From Porphyra umbilicalis (taxonomy: Eukaryota; Rhodophyta; Bangiophyceae; Bangiales; Bangiaceae), in NCBI GenBank assembly GCA_002049455.2, contig KV919068.1, forward strand, positions 1 to 64,000: 64,000 nucleotides of DNA, written 5' to 3'. A program made the position numbers and the translations under genes. Below, piece after piece: positions 23,335-34,042 of the stretch (position 1 is the first letter of the stretch; each line of letters starts with the position of its first letter). The notes under the pieces are model-generated. The model was not told where the DNA came from and did no database searches. It saw only the letters and a list, made by a program, of their open reading frames with translations.

Positions 23335-23852
23335 GCGACGGCGACGGCGGCAGCGGCTACGCCTATGACTTTGGGGTGTTGCACGTCAAGGCCCCCGACG
23401 ATGCCGGCCACGCCATGGACGTTGGCCTCAAGGTGCACACGCTCGAGCGCGTCGACGCCATGGTCGCCACCCTCGTCGCCGCGCTGGCCGACGAGCAGCG
23501 CCGCGGCGCGCCGCCGCCCGGCGCGGCAGCGGCCGCCGCCGCCGCCGCCCCAGACGCGGCGGCGGCAACGACGGCCCACCGCCGCGTGGCGCTGCTGCTG
23601 ACGGGCGACCACTCGACGCCCGTGGAGATGGGCGACCACGGCTGCCAGCCGGTGCCGCTGCTGCTTGTGGCGGACCTGCTCGGTGGCGGCGGCGGCGGCG
23701 GCGGCGGGGGTGGCGCGGTGGCGGCGCCCGCCGCGCCCGCCGACGGCTGGGCCGCGTTTGATGAGGTGGCGGCGGCGGGCGGGTCGCTCGGCCGCTTCCC
23801 GGGGGGGGAGCTGCTCGGGCTCATCCGCCAAGTGGCGGGGGGGGCGGTCTAG
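21822..23852 (+). CDS. apgM: Cofactor-independent phosphoglycerate mutase, archaeal (ApgM) type
   Basis: A 676-residue member of the alkaline-phosphatase superfamily that interconverts 3- and 2-phosphoglycerate in glycolysis. It follows the ApgM type known from archaea and some plants and algae. Seen in order: metal-site start VLLVIIDGLGD, the catalytic-serine region GSDTAHLSLLGYPPADLYRG, RGAFEAAGAGL, the metal motifs HVKAPDDAGHAMD and TGDHSTPVEMGDHG, and a C-terminal helix ending QVAGGAV. The family is normally about 400-430 residues; extra length comes from a Pro-rich leader and Ala/Gly-rich insertions, including a Gly-Asp minisatellite at 23217-23350. The start is uncertain: ATG at 21822 gives a leader that could be a transit peptide, while ATG at 21921 is also possible. 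A long C-run at 22027-22050 in the leader may hide a frame slip. The catalytic motifs look intact. Confidence 0.9.
23217..23350 (+). repeat. Gly-Asp minisatellite inside the mutase gene
   Basis: In-frame GGC/GAC repeats encode GGGD runs with a clear 30-bp (ten-residue) higher-order period of the form GDGGGDGGGG, about three units plus partial ones. The repeat lies between the NAKAVAAARLL helix and the next core strand (FGVLHVKAPD), so it probably forms a flexible surface loop. Copy number is likely to vary between individuals. Confidence 0.8.
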
Positions 23853-25294
23853 GTGGGGGGGGCGGTGTAGGAACGGGGGGAGACACGGGGAGACACGGGG
23901 AGACACACGCCGCGTGGCCCTGGACGGTGGGTGTTTGGTGGCGCGGGCAGGCATGATAAACGGCGAGGCAAAGGCCGTGGCGCCCATGGTTTTGTTTCCC
24001 TCTGGTCGCCACGCAGGCGACCGCTCCCTACCCGCCGTGTGCGTGGCAACGCGTGCCTCGAGGTGCGCTGTGGCACCCGTGCGGCCGTGACGGGTGCCGA
24101 CGGGGAGGCCGCTCCATGCGCCCATGCTGCATGCACACACGCGGCACGGTGACAAGGGCGGGCACCCCAACGCGGGCGCTCCCGCGCCGTCCCCACCGCC
24201 GGCCGCTCGAGGCCGACGGTGGCCGTCGACGCGGTCGCCGCTGCCGGTAGGGGCGCCGCGCCAACCCGTGGCGCCCACCACCACCGCACCCGCGGCACGT
24301 CGGGCGGCGGGCGAGCAGCAGAGACTGCTGACGGTACCTGCGCACCGCACCGGCCCCCGCCCCGCAGTGTCCCCTGTACCCCCCCCGCCAGCCGTCCCAC
24401 CGACGGCACAGACGCTCGCGGCGGGCCCCCCCTGACGGCGCTCCGCGGCGCCGCTCACCCGCGCCACCCGACCTGCCGTCATGGCGACGCGGGCGCCGTC
24501 GGCGCCGTTGGCGGGGCACCGTCGGGTAGCGACGGCCCTGGGCGGCACACCGTCGGCGCGTGGCGCCGCGGCGACGCTGCGGCGCTCCGGCGCACGCCCC
24601 ACGACCGTCGAGCGGCGACGGGCGACGTGCCCGCTCCGTCCCGCCGCCGCCGCCGCAGCCGCCGCGGTCGTGCGTGCGGGTGCGAGCGGGGGGGCGGGGG
24701 GGCGCGCCAGCCGTGCCAGACGACGGTGGCCGGCGCCGACCGCGCGGTGCGCTCTAGCCGGGGGGCGACGGCGCGGCGTGCCGCCGCCGTGCGTCTAGCG
24801 GGGCACCCGCGGGCGGGGTCGGGGTCGGCGGGCCGCTGCGTCACCGGCGCCCCCGCGCCGGCGGCGCACCGGCGGCGACCCAACGCGGTGGGGGAGGGGA
24901 GGGCGCGGACGGTCGGGTGGGGGGGGGGCGGGAGTGCTCGCCCGCCGCCAGCCGACCGCCATGGCGACCACCGCGCGGTGCGCGGGGGGGCGGGCCGCGG
25001 GCGGCCCGTCGCGACCGCGCCTGCCAACGTCTCGGCCGGCGCCCCGAGTCCCGGGTGCGGTTGGACCACCCGCGCCGTCCCGCGGCCGTCGCGGCGCGCC
25101 GGCCGGCCGCTCGGTGCGGGGAGCCCGCCCGCCGGTCGGCGCCGCCCGCCCACCCGCCGGTCGGCGCAGCCAGCCCACCGGCCGGTCGGCGCAGCCAGCC
25201 CACCGGCCGGTCGGCGCCGTGACGCCGCCGCGCCCGCCGAGCACCACCCGCCTCGACGCGCGTACGCGCCCCCCCCCCTCCCCCGCCGCCGCCG
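23853..25294. other. GC-rich spacer between mutase and WDR33 genes
   Basis: The two genes converge here (mutase +, WDR33 -). Except for about 23930-24060, the region is extremely GC-rich and low in complexity, with long open frames in all directions that share no recognisable domain. I treat it as non-coding. It includes a tandem repeat near 25130-25215. Confidence 0.5.
25130..25215. repeat. Short tandem repeat, about 27-bp unit
   Basis: Three to four imperfect units carry GCCGGTCGGCGC followed by AGCCAGCCCACCG-type spacers. It lies just beyond the stop codon of the minus-strand WDR33 gene. No function is evident. Confidence 0.6.
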
Positions 25295-26554
25295 TCAGTA
25301 GGGCGCAAAGCGGGACTTGCTGCGCTCGTGCCCCCCGCCCCGCCCCCCCCCCATGCCGCCGACGCCCGCGTCCTCGTCCGTCGCCAAGTTGAACCGGTCC
25401 CCCATTCCGTCGCCCGGCCGGTTGCGCGTCCAAAACTTGGTCGTCTGATCGTTGGAGCCCGACACAAGCATGTGGCCGACCGGGTGCCAGTCAATGTCCC
25501 ACACCGCCGACGCGTGCGCGTGGGGGATAGACGCGAGCGGCTCCGCGCACCGCATCGACCAGTAGTAGAGGCCGCCGTCATAGGCGCCCGACGCAAAGGC
25601 GTCTTCGACTTCGGGGTGCCACTCGAGGGAGGTCACCTCCCGGCGGTGGCCGCGAAAGGTGGCAAACTCCTTCATCACCCGAATGTCATACGCCTTGATG
25701 AGCTGGTCGCGCGCGCCCGATATCAGCCAGTTGCCGTTGCGGTTCCACTTGACCTTGACAATCGTGTTTTTGTGGCCGTGGAGGGTGGTGAGGGCGCGGC
25801 CGCTCTTGGCGTCCCAAATTTTGACGAGCGAGTCTTTGGAGCCCGACGCGAGGATGGGGAACCACGGGTGCCAGTCGACCGACCGCACGTCCCAGCCGTG
25901 GCCGACCATCTTGCGCTCCTCCGTCACCCGCTCAAAGTCCCACACCTTGACGGACCCGTCGTCTGAGCACGACGCAAACTTGAGGTCCGTCGGGGAAAAG
26001 GTCAAGTCTCGGATGCTCTCCTCGTGCGCCGCAAACGCCTTGAGGTTGTTCATGTTCTCCTGCCAGTACTTGACGACGCCCGAGTTGTCGGCTGTAATCA
26101 ACCAGTCTTGATTGTGGGACCAGAGGAGCGCCCGCACGGCCGCGTCGTGCGCTTGGAGGATGGTCTCAAAGTTAAAGGTGAGCCCGTTCCAGAGCGTAAA
26201 CTCGCCGCCGCTCGTCCCCGTAATCAGCCGCTTGCCGTCGGGCGACCAGCGGACGGCGTTGATCATGACGCGAGGTTTGTTGACCGACGAGTGCACAAAG
26301 CGGGTGCACACCGTGCTGGAGGCGTTGGCGCGGAAGGAGGCGGCCGTGGGGGGGAGCAGCTCCGGCGCGCACTCAGTCGTCGGCTGGATGGTCGGCGCGT
26401 CGGCGGGCGTGCCATCCTGCCACGTGCGGTAGAGGAGCCACCGGGAGGCAGACGCGCTAAAGTCGACGGTCCGCCGCTGGACGGCTTTGCGCAGCTGCTT
26501 GCCGTCAAACACCTCCCGGGGGTTGCGGCCGCCCGACGGGCCGCCCCGGTTCAT
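25295..26554 (-). CDS. WDR33: WD-repeat polyadenylation factor (WDR33/FY/Pfs2)
   Basis: A 419-residue, intronless subunit of the nuclear cleavage and polyadenylation specificity factor, which helps recognise the poly(A) signal in pre-mRNA. The N-terminal lead (FDGKQLRKAVQRRTVDFSAS, then RWLLYRTW) and RFVHSSVNKPRVMINAVRWS match the family. About seven WD repeats follow, with strong units such as LTFSPTDLKFASCSDDGSVK, HPWFPILASGSKDSLVKIWD and HPVGHMLVSGSNDQTTKFWT. The ATG at 26554 (MNRGGPSGGR) is chosen; an upstream extension uses TTG. It ends soon after the propeller with a Gly-rich RSKSRFAPY tail. It therefore lacks the long Pro-rich or collagen-like C-terminus of plant FY and animal WDR33 and is closer in size to yeast Pfs2. 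Confidence 0.95.
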   Translation of the reverse strand: MNRGGPSGGRNPREVFDGKQLRKAVQRRTVDFSASASRWLLYRTWQDGTPADAPTIQPTTECAPELLPPTAASFRANASSTVCTRFVHSSVNKPRVMINAVRWSPDGKRLITGTSGGEFTLWNGLTFNFETILQAHDAAVRALLWSHNQDWLITADNSGVVKYWQENMNNLKAFAAHEESIRDLTFSPTDLKFASCSDDGSVKVWDFERVTEERKMVGHGWDVRSVDWHPWFPILASGSKDSLVKIWDAKSGRALTTLHGHKNTIVKVKWNRNGNWLISGARDQLIKAYDIRVMKEFATFRGHRREVTSLEWHPEVEDAFASGAYDGGLYYWSMRCAEPLASIPHAHASAVWDIDWHPVGHMLVSGSNDQTTKFWTRNRPGDGMGDRFNLATDEDAGVGGMGGGRGGGHERSKSRFAPY

Positions 26555-27524
26555 AGCCGTCAACCGGAGTCGAGGGGAGGGCGAGGGGCAGAGGAGGCAG
26601 GAGGAGTGGGGGGCGGGGGAGAGGGGAGAGGGGAGGTGACGTCGAAACGGGCAGTAGGACGGGCGGGTGCTGGCCCAATGTGGGCACGAAAGTGCGCACG
26701 GTGGCGTGGGAGGAGCGCAAGAAGCAATAGGGACGATAACAGGGACACGCGGCGCCTATCGATGCCGTTAGCTGATGTAATTGATACCATTCTGCTTCAA
26801 CAGGCTGATCAAATTCACCAGAGAAATACTGGTGAGAGCGTCCGCTCATTCGAAAATTAAAGTGGAAGTAAGTGTACGGCCAGTGTATGAAGAAACTTCC
26901 AGAAACGTCGGGAACCAAGCACACCACTCGAGGGCCCACAAGTAGCATGCCGATGTTTCCAGCACCGAGGATGCAACCAACCGACTCGTGGCTGGCGACC
27001 GTGCCTGTCCTTCAAACGCTCCCTTGGCACGCCCCGCGGCTGCATCTTGGCTGGCGGGGGTCTGTCCCGCCAGGTGACACCACCCCGTGTGTGACGGGCA
27101 TCGGAGGGCTCGTTTGCCGCCGACGAGACGACCGGCGACCGCTCCCTACCCCCTTGCGCTTTGCGTACGAAGTCTTCCGAGCTGTTGAGGTGGTTCTACT
27201 CATCACTGTCTGGGGTGCTCCGTGTGGCTGACAAAGCAAGCGGTTTCGATCCTTCCGCGCACCGCCGCTGCTGCCGGTCACTCGGCCCCGTTATCCTGTG
27301 GTCATCCGGCCGCCACCTCAACCTCATATAGGAGCAGGCGCCATCGCCACCTGCGCTACGCGGTGGCCGGTCGCCGCCGGTCCCCGAACCATTGTAGGTC
27401 ATCATACCCCCTCCACTTCCCCCGGCGCTCTTTGGCCCTCGGCGCCCCGTGACTCTCCCTACCCCCGCCCTACCTCTCTCTTGTTCTCCCCTTGCCCTCC
27501 CCCCCTGTCCCCACCTCCGGAGCC
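26555..27524. other. Divergent intergenic region, WDR33 / DnaJ
   Basis: About 970 bp separate two divergently transcribed genes, so both promoters should lie here. Pyrimidine-rich sequence (about 27450-27515) immediately precedes the DnaJ start, and purine-rich sequence (about 26565-26640) precedes WDR33 on the other strand, so both genes have C/T-rich leaders in their own sense. No further gene is seen. Confidence 0.5.
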
Positions 27525-28463
27525 ATGGGACGCAACTTTTATGAGGTGCTCGGCGTCGGCAAAGACGCTGACGAGGCCACCCTCCGCAAGGCCTACCGGA
27601 AGCTCGCCCTCAAGTACCACCCCGACAAGAACCCCGACAACAAAGACGCCGAGGACAAGTTCAAGGAGGTGAGCCACGCGTATGAGGCGCTCTCCGACCC
27701 AAAGAAGAAGGAGCTGTACGACACGTATGGCGAGGAGGGCCTGACGGCCGGTGAGAATGGGGGCCACCCCGGCATGCACGCCGGGCACGCCGGCATGAAC
27801 ACCCACTACCAGTCGTCCTTTGACTTCCGGGACCCGCGGGCGCTCTTTGAGGAGATGCTCGGTGGGGGCTTTGGGGGCACAGGCTTTGGCGGCGGCGGCA
27901 GCTTTGGCGCCTCGGACGGCTTCCACCAACCACGGATGCGCAAGGCGGCCGACCAGGAGGTGCCCCTGGCCCTGACGCTCGAGGAGCTCTACCACGGGTG
28001 CATCAAGAAGCGAAAGATTTCGACGCCCGGCGGCGGCAACATCAAGATGCTCGACATCCCCGTCAAGCCCGGCTACAAGGCCGGCATGAAGATTCGGGTC
28101 AATGGCTACGCTGGCGGCCACGCGGGACAGCAGCCCGGCGACCTCATCTTTGTCGTCCAAGAAAAGGAGCACCCGCGCTTCCAGCGGGAGGGCAACCACC
28201 TGATCGTGCGCAAGCAAATTCCGCTCGTCGACGCGCTCGCCGGCTCGGTGTTGACCGTCGAGTTGATCAGCGGCCGCCAGATCCGGGTGTCGGTCCCCGA
28301 GATCCTCTCGCCGGGCAAGGAGAAGGTCATCCACGACGGTGGGATGCCCATCTTCAAGTCCTCCTCGGGCGCCAAGGGCGACCTCATCATCCGCTTTGAC
28401 ATTGTCTTCCCGACCTACCTGAGCCAGGAGAAGCGGCACAAGTTGAGAGAGCTGCTGTCGTAG
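27525..28463 (+). CDS. Type II (DNAJB/Sis1-like) Hsp40 co-chaperone
   Basis: A 312-residue intronless J-protein that stimulates the ATPase of Hsp70 and delivers clients to it. The J-domain spans about residues 4-70, with the HPD motif at 32-34 ([10 protein letters not shown]). A Gly/Phe-rich linker follows ([13 protein letters not shown]), then two C-terminal beta-sandwich client-binding domains ([60 protein letters not shown]). There is no CxxCxGxG zinc finger, which makes it type II rather than type I. No signal peptide or transit peptide is visible, so the cytosol or nucleus is likely. The ATG at 27525 gives the standard [11 protein letters not shown] start. Confidence 0.95.
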   Translation: MGRNFYEVLGVGKDADEATLRKAYRKLALKYHPDKNPDNKDAEDKFKEVSHAYEALSDPKKKELYDTYGEEGLTAGENGGHPGMHAGHAGMNTHYQSSFDFRDPRALFEEMLGGGFGGTGFGGGGSFGASDGFHQPRMRKAADQEVPLALTLEELYHGCIKKRKISTPGGGNIKMLDIPVKPGYKAGMKIRVNGYAGGHAGQQPGDLIFVVQEKEHPRFQREGNHLIVRKQIPLVDALAGSVLTVELISGRQIRVSVPEILSPGKEKVIHDGGMPIFKSSSGAKGDLIIRFDIVFPTYLSQEKRHKLRELLS

Positions 28464-29105
28464 GCGTCGTCTTGGTTTTCGTTCTTGTCCGTTTTTTTTT
28501 TTTGGTACACCGGCTTTGCTTCCGCTCTTTTCCGCCCTCTCGTTGCGCGCGTGTGGTCGTGGGGTGGGTGGGTGTCGGCTGTGACCCGAGCCGGCGGCGG
28601 TGCTGTGGACACGGTGCGCGCGTCGCGGTCGGGCTCGCGGCGTCGCCGCCCGAGCGGTGCGTGCGGCGGGTCTGGCGGGCTCGACGCGCGCACGCTGCCG
28701 GCCGACGTGGCGCCGACGCGGACACTCGTGCGTGTGGCAGTGTCGCCACACGTGCTGTATGGCCGACTGTTGCGGCTGCTGCGTACTGGGTGCATCCGCC
28801 GCGACCGGTGCGCGTCGCGCAGGTAGGCACCGGCCACCTGCGCGGTCGCGCGCCGCCCCGGGTCCCGCCGGCTGCCTGCCCGTCGTGCCGTCGCGGACGG
28901 GCACGTCGACGTGGTGAGTGTGTGGTGTCTCTGTCTAGTAACAGCTTTTCCTATTGTTCGTTTGCAAGTTACGTTTTGAAAAAAGAAACCACAAGGTCCC
29001 CAAACCTAGCGCCGCGCCCCAGGCCCCGTGCCTCTGATGCAGCCACACCCCGGTTCCCCAGACGCCACGGAAAGAGGGGGCCACAGCAGAGCCCCGCGGC
29101 GTCCC
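28464..29105. other. Convergent intergenic region, DnaJ / MFS transporter
   Basis: The 3' ends of both neighbouring genes meet here. A T-run occurs at 28491-28503, followed by GC-rich low-complexity sequence to about 28920 and a more AT-rich part at 28930-29010. No gene is seen. Confidence 0.5.
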
Positions 29106-31202
29106 CTACGCGCGGGATCCCCTCGCCTCCTCCAACACGGACGGGTGCGCGTACGTTGCCGGCGCAGGCGCCAGCTTGGGCCGCGCCACGTACACGCGGT
29201 CGCGCAGCGAAAAGGCCGCCTTGTAGCTACTCACCAGCGTAAAGTCGTCATCGTCCACCTCGTCATCGTCCTCCCCCTCGTCCTCCTCCTCGTCCTCGTC
29301 GACCATGCCGAGTGCGGCGCCGGGGACGGCCAGCTGCGGGCGGGTCGCGTCAGGGCGGACGGCCGCGGCGCCGTTTGTCGCCGCCGCGCCCGCCGCCGTC
29401 GCCCCCGCCACCGCGTCGGTGGCCAGCGGCGACACGGCTAGGGCGGCAGCGTCGGTGGGTGTCCCGTCGGCGCCTACCTCGGCGGCCAAGTTCGTCACGT
29501 CCACGAGGACGCCAACCGACCCGTCCAACAGGCGCACCTCAAACGCCGCCTCGACGCGGTGGGTGACGAGCGTCGCGACGAGCGCACCGCCGCTCGCCGC
29601 CGCAGCTGCCACGTAAAATGCATTGTACGCCGCCCGCGGCACGCCATCGGCGGTGAGGGAGGCCGGCGCCACCGCCCCCGCCGCCGCCGCGGACCGCCCC
29701 GCAAAGTTGAGCGCCGCAATCGCCGACGCGGACGCGGCCTCCCCAATGCCCATCATCAGCCCCGCGGCGACGCCAAACACCGCCCCCCCATTGGCGGGCG
29801 CAAACACCTCCCGGGAGAGCACCGCGAGGTTGCCCGCCGCCGCCGAAAAGGTGCAGTACAAGAGGATGAGGGCGCCGAAAAAGGCGCCAAAGCCGCCGCC
29901 GGCCGAGCCGCCGCCCATGGCCGCCATGGCGAGAAAGACGGCCGTCTGGGCGGCCATCAGGAGGACGAGGCTGTTTTTAGCGCCCGACCAGAGCCACCGG
30001 CTGCCGGGCACGACGAGCACGTCGACTGCAATGCCCGCAGCGAGGCGCGCCGCAATCCCCACGCCGTTCATGATGGCAAACTTGAGGGGGAGGCCCGCCG
30101 CGGCCGCGGCAGCGGGCGTGTCGAAAAACACGCCCGTGGTCGAGAAGAACCAGGGGAGGCACGCGCCAAAGCCGAGCTGCGCGACAAAGCAAATGTACAT
30201 GTAGAGCCAAAACTGGTGCAGCGTCACGAGCTGCGACCAGGGGAGGGCGGTGCCGTGCACGTGGGTATCGTCGAGGGGGGGGGGGAGGGGAGGGGGGGGG
30301 CGACCGCCGCGCTGCCATTGACGGCGACCGCCGTTGACACGGCCCGCCCGCCGCCGCTGCGGGCGTCGCCGGCGTCGGAGGGCGAGCGAGTGCCCGCCCG
30401 CCGCCGCCGCGGTTGCCCGCCCGCCGCGTCCGCCGTCGCGACGGCGCCATAGGCCACCGCCGCCGTCGGCTCGCCCGCCGGCAGCAGCGCCTTTCCCGCG
30501 TGTTCGTCGCGCCCCCCCCCCCCCCGCCAGCGCCGACGCCCGCGCCCCCCCCCCCCCCCCCCCCTCCAGCTCGGGCGGAAACGATAGCCACGGCGTCAGC
30601 AGCGCACACGGCACCGCCCACAGGGCCGCCGTTGCGTACACGGCGCGGATGCCGCCGAGCCGTCGCACGAGCGCCGCAAAGACGGCCGCAAACACCATGC
30701 CGCCGAGCCCAAACGCCGCCATCCCCACCCCCGTCGCGAGCCCCGTGCGGCGGCGGGGCGCCCACGCGGCGAGCAGCTCCACGGCGAGGAGGTAGTAGAC
30801 GCCGAGGGCAATGCCTTGCGCCGCCACCGCCGCGGTGAGGGCGAGCGCCGAGCGGCCCGCGGCGGCGGCGCCCGCGGCGGCGAGGCCCGCAAAGCAGAGC
30901 GCCGAGCCCGCCGACAGCCGCCGCGCGAGGCGGCTGCGGGTGCCGCCGCCGGCGGGGGCGCCCGAAATGACCAGCCCGGCGACGAGCATGGCCGGCGCCG
31001 AGACGAGGCTCATGAGGCCGAGCGCCGACGACCAGACGCCGGCGAGGGGGTGGCCCCCCGCCCCGCCGCCGAGGGCGTCCATGGCCGGCGAAAAGATGGA
31101 GAGGGAGTAGGTGCTGCCGGCGAGGAGCATCAGCAGGCAGGCGCCGCATAGGTTGACGACTTGGGCGTAGGAGCCGGCGGGGCAGCGCCGGCCGCCGGCC
31201 AT
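29106..31202 (-). CDS. Major facilitator superfamily transporter, oxalate/formate-antiporter-like
   Basis: A 698-residue membrane protein, presumably a monocarboxylate-type carrier of the MFS; the substrate is unknown. The start region (QVVNLCGACLLMLLAGSTYSLSIFSPAM) and the first six helices, including LATGVGMAAFGLGGMVFAA, resemble the OFA/monocarboxylate branch. Six more helices follow after a central loop (LHQFWLYMYICFVAQLGFGACLPWFFSTTGVFFD, LILLYCTFSAAAGNLAVL). The C-terminal tail is acidic (DEDEEEDEGEDDDEVDDDD). The ATG at 31202 is chosen because it starts just before helix 1. The central loop (about 30560-30270) contains G/C-runs at 30275-30285, 30512-30525 and 30545-30564. Part of it reads better one frame over, so two compensating sequence slips are likely; the helices on either side share one frame. 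Confidence 0.85.
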   Translation of the reverse strand: MAGGRRCPAGSYAQVVNLCGACLLMLLAGSTYSLSIFSPAMDALGGGAGGHPLAGVWSSALGLMSLVSAPAMLVAGLVISGAPAGGGTRSRLARRLSAGSALCFAGLAAAGAAAAGRSALALTAAVAAQGIALGVYYLLAVELLAAWAPRRRTGLATGVGMAAFGLGGMVFAAVFAALVRRLGGIRAVYATAALWAVPCALLTPWLSFPPELEGGGGGGARASALAGGGGARRTRGKGAAAGGRADGGGGLWRRRDGGRGGRATAAAAGGHSLALRRRRRPQRRRAGRVNGGRRQWQRGGRPPPPLPPPLDDTHVHGTALPWSQLVTLHQFWLYMYICFVAQLGFGACLPWFFSTTGVFFDTPAAAAAAGLPLKFAIMNGVGIAARLAAGIAVDVLVVPGSRWLWSGAKNSLVLLMAAQTAVFLAMAAMGGGSAGGGFGAFFGALILLYCTFSAAAGNLAVLSREVFAPANGGAVFGVAAGLMMGIGEAASASAIAALNFAGRSAAAAGAVAPASLTADGVPRAAYNAFYVAAAAASGGALVATLVTHRVEAAFEVRLLDGSVGVLVDVTNLAAEVGADGTPTDAAALAVSPLATDAVAGATAAGAAATNGAAAVRPDATRPQLAVPGAALGMVDEDEEEDEGEDDDEVDDDDFTLVSSYKAAFSLRDRVYVARPKLAPAPATYAHPSVLEEARGSRA

Positions 31203-32269
31203 GGTCGGGTGGACCGGGGCCGGGGGGGGGGGGGCAGCGGCGGCACAGAAGCGTGGAACCCGCGGCAGCGAAAGCTGCCGCCTCCACGAGGCAAAAGCCA
31301 GACAGGAGAGGCGCCCCACCGAAGAAGCAGAAATAAAGATGACCTGGCCGACCTGCCCGCCGCACGGAGGCGAGGGCACCCACCGCGACGCACCGGGCAG
31401 CGGAGTCGGCCAGCACAAAACGGCCGCGGCAGACCGGAACGGTGCCGACCGCTGGGCCGTGCCCACCCACAGGGCAAGAGCCGCGTTGGTCCTCGCTTGG
31501 GGGGAGAGGGGCAAGACACGCGGCGGCGTGCGGAAGGGCCCACACCCTGCCGGCAGCGCCGCCAACGAGGGCGGACGGGGGTAGGTGTGTGGAAGCTGCT
31601 CGCCGCCGCCACCGACGCTGCCGGCGCTGCTGATCCCCTCTGCTGGGGTCTTCACCGACGCGGCGCTCGGTCCGGATCGGGGCTCTCCCCCGGGCGCCGC
31701 TTCCGCGCGCCTCTCGAGAGTCAGCGACGGGAGATAGGGTGCCACGAGGGGCTAATTGCGAACTGATTTGATCTTCACCCTTTTAAATGTTCAATTGACC
31801 ATTCGCGCGTCCCAACTTTAGTTCCTAACCCTTTTTTTTCTCGCTCCCTTCTTTCGTACGTGCGCTTTTGTCCATTGTCATCTCGGTGGCGCCTGGGAAG
31901 ATATGAGGCCTCTGCTGTCGTTCAGCGTGTGTTCATTGGGAGTGCACCTGCCTATGTGTGTGTCTCGTGCACCTCCGCCTTCCTTAAGCCAGGCGATGGT
32001 GCTGCTCTATGGCGTCGGGCGGTGCGATTCGGCGTCATCGACGACGCCGAGACGATTGAGTTCTACAAGTCGGTGCCGGAGCGGAAGTGCGCTGTGCGCC
32101 AAGAGTTGGACACCAACGGGACATTCTTGCGTGTATGCCTGACGTGCTGTCACGCGAGCCCCCCTGTTGGTAAACGTGTTGCGTCCCAGTGCCTCTCTCT
32201 ACTCCACTCCGAGATTAAGACGGACACCGCCGCGTCTTCCCTACCAGGTCCTTCCTGCATCCCATTCCT
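31203..32269. other. Region between MFS gene and hAT transposase remnant
   Basis: 31203-31740 should hold the MFS promoter. From about 31760 composition is less GC-rich. A plus-strand frame at 31860-32540 is in a different frame from the downstream transposase and has some cysteine pairs (CVSC, CLTCC). It could be a 5' exon or N-terminal part of the hAT gene, but this is weak. Confidence 0.4.
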
Positions 32270-34042
32270 TTGGGGCACGAACAAGGGAGAAGCACAAGCA
32301 AGATTACGTCGGGCGGAACGCGAAAAGATTTGCGCTGCGTGCAAGACGGCTGCCGAATACCGCAGTCGCGCGGTTCGCATGCCCTCTTTGGCAATCCGAC
32401 GATGCTCAAGAAGCACGTGGTCTCCAAGGTGTGCACCCCACCGGCCGACGTGTACCGCATCCTCCTTGAGCGGCTCGTCGGCAGCCATTGCAAGGACACC
32501 CTGGGCTCCAGCCGTCGCCGGGAGCAGCTGGTCGACTTGACGCGCGACCGGGTGCATGATGCGTCTGCGGGGGGGCCGTCCATGCACACGGAGAGCACTG
32601 GACGGGCGGGCGGTAGCGGTGCTGGTGTTGGTGTCTGCGGTAGCCCTCTGCGGTCGCTGTCCAGCAGGAAGTGCGCCGACCTCGACGCCCGGTGTGTACG
32701 GTGGCTATATCGCAGTGCGCTCCTCCTGCGCACGACTGAGGCTCCTGCCTTTCAGGCCTTCTGCAAGGGGCTCAACGCGGCCTACAAGCCGCCTTCACGC
32801 TTCTCTTTGGCCGGTCCCCTACTCGACCGGAAGTTTGCAGCGCAGTCGGTGCTTGTGGACGCGTTTGTGGCGCGTAGTGTGGCCGCTGGGGACATCATCA
32901 TTGGCGGTGACGGCTGGACGGACCAGCAGCGCAACAGCATCTGCAACGTCATGCTCTTCACCCCCGAGCCACTGTACGTGGAGACGGGCATGTGGCCCGA
33001 GCAGCGGCACACGGCCGACAACACGGTGGCGTTCTTCATGAAGCGCATCGAGGCGCTGGGCAAGAGGAGCGTATGTGCTGTTGTGTCGGATACGGAGCCC
33101 AACATGCGTGCCGTCTGGGGCCGCCTACAGGAGGAGTACCCCTGGATGCTGATGGTGCCGTGCGCGGCACACTGTTTTGACCTCCTCTTCTCTGACCTGT
33201 GCAAGTACGGGGCGCCGGCGGACGCGGCGGCTTTTTGCAACCACATGACCCAGTACTGGAGGAACCACAACCTCCCCAAGAAGGTGCTCGAGCGGTGCCA
33301 GCGCGCCGAGTATGACGGCAAGGTCATCCAGCTACAGCGGCCCGCCACGACGAGGTGGAGGTCGCAGCTGGTGGCTGCCTTGTCGTTGGCGGACACCCAA
33401 GACGCGATGTAGAAGGAAGTCGTGGAAACCGCGTTCAAGTCACAGTGCCTCCGGGGGGGCACGACCGAGCAGAGGGGGGCGGCGGAGGAGACGGCCAAGG
33501 CTTTGCGGGACGAGGGGAAGTGGGGGGCTCTGACGCTGCTGGTCAAGTTGCTACGGCCGCTTGCCACGGCGCTCGGCAGCGGCCAGGCGAACGTTTGCGG
33601 GCTCGGGTCTGTGCGCCGTAGCTTCTACGAGGTGGAGGCGCACTTTGGCAACTTTGACTACGACGTCCCCGGCCGTCGGGGCGACGGTGGCGACCGGTTT
33701 CGCTTCAAGAAGCACACGCTACGGTGCCTGCAGAAGCGGAAGCGCTACACGTTGCGGCCCATCCACTCTTTGGCGTACCTGCTTGACCCTCGGTATACCG
33801 ACGCGGCAGAGCAACCGGACGCGGCGGAGGCCACCGAGGCCTTTGCGCTTCTCAAGGAGCTGGCGGTTGCGCACGACGTCAAGGTGGCGATGGCGCTTCA
33901 CGGTGTCGACGACGAGAGCATCCTGCCCGCGTCGTATAGCAGGACCACACACGGGCACATCATGCATGAGTACGCGCAGTTCAAGTCCAAGGCGGGGGGG
34001 CGGTTTGAGCTGGACATTGTGTGGGAGGTGTTGTGCACGTAA
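32270..34042 (+). pseudogene. hAT-family transposase gene, decayed
   Basis: This gene of a plain DNA transposon encodes a hAT transposase, which cuts and moves its element. A BED-like finger region (CVQDGC, then LKKHVVSKVC) is followed by the DUF659/RNase-H-like core. This holds the first catalytic Asp (IIGGDGWTDQ), the second (VVSDTEPNMRAVW) and the family CAAHCFDLLFSDL motif, then W-rich sequence typical of these proteins. One in-frame TAG at 33410-33412 interrupts the frame, and reading continues in the same frame to 34042 (RPIHSLAYLLDPRY is a hAT-like stretch). The frame opens with TTG, not ATG, so a 5' exon or start is missing. The C-terminal hATC dimerisation motif is not recognised. 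I found no convincing terminal repeats or 8-bp target duplication around it. Confidence 0.8.

Noticed and set aside
31860-32540. Frame with cysteine pairs just before the hAT transposase
   Set aside because: It could be a 5' exon, but the frame differs and no splice junction can be argued convincingly, so it is only mentioned.
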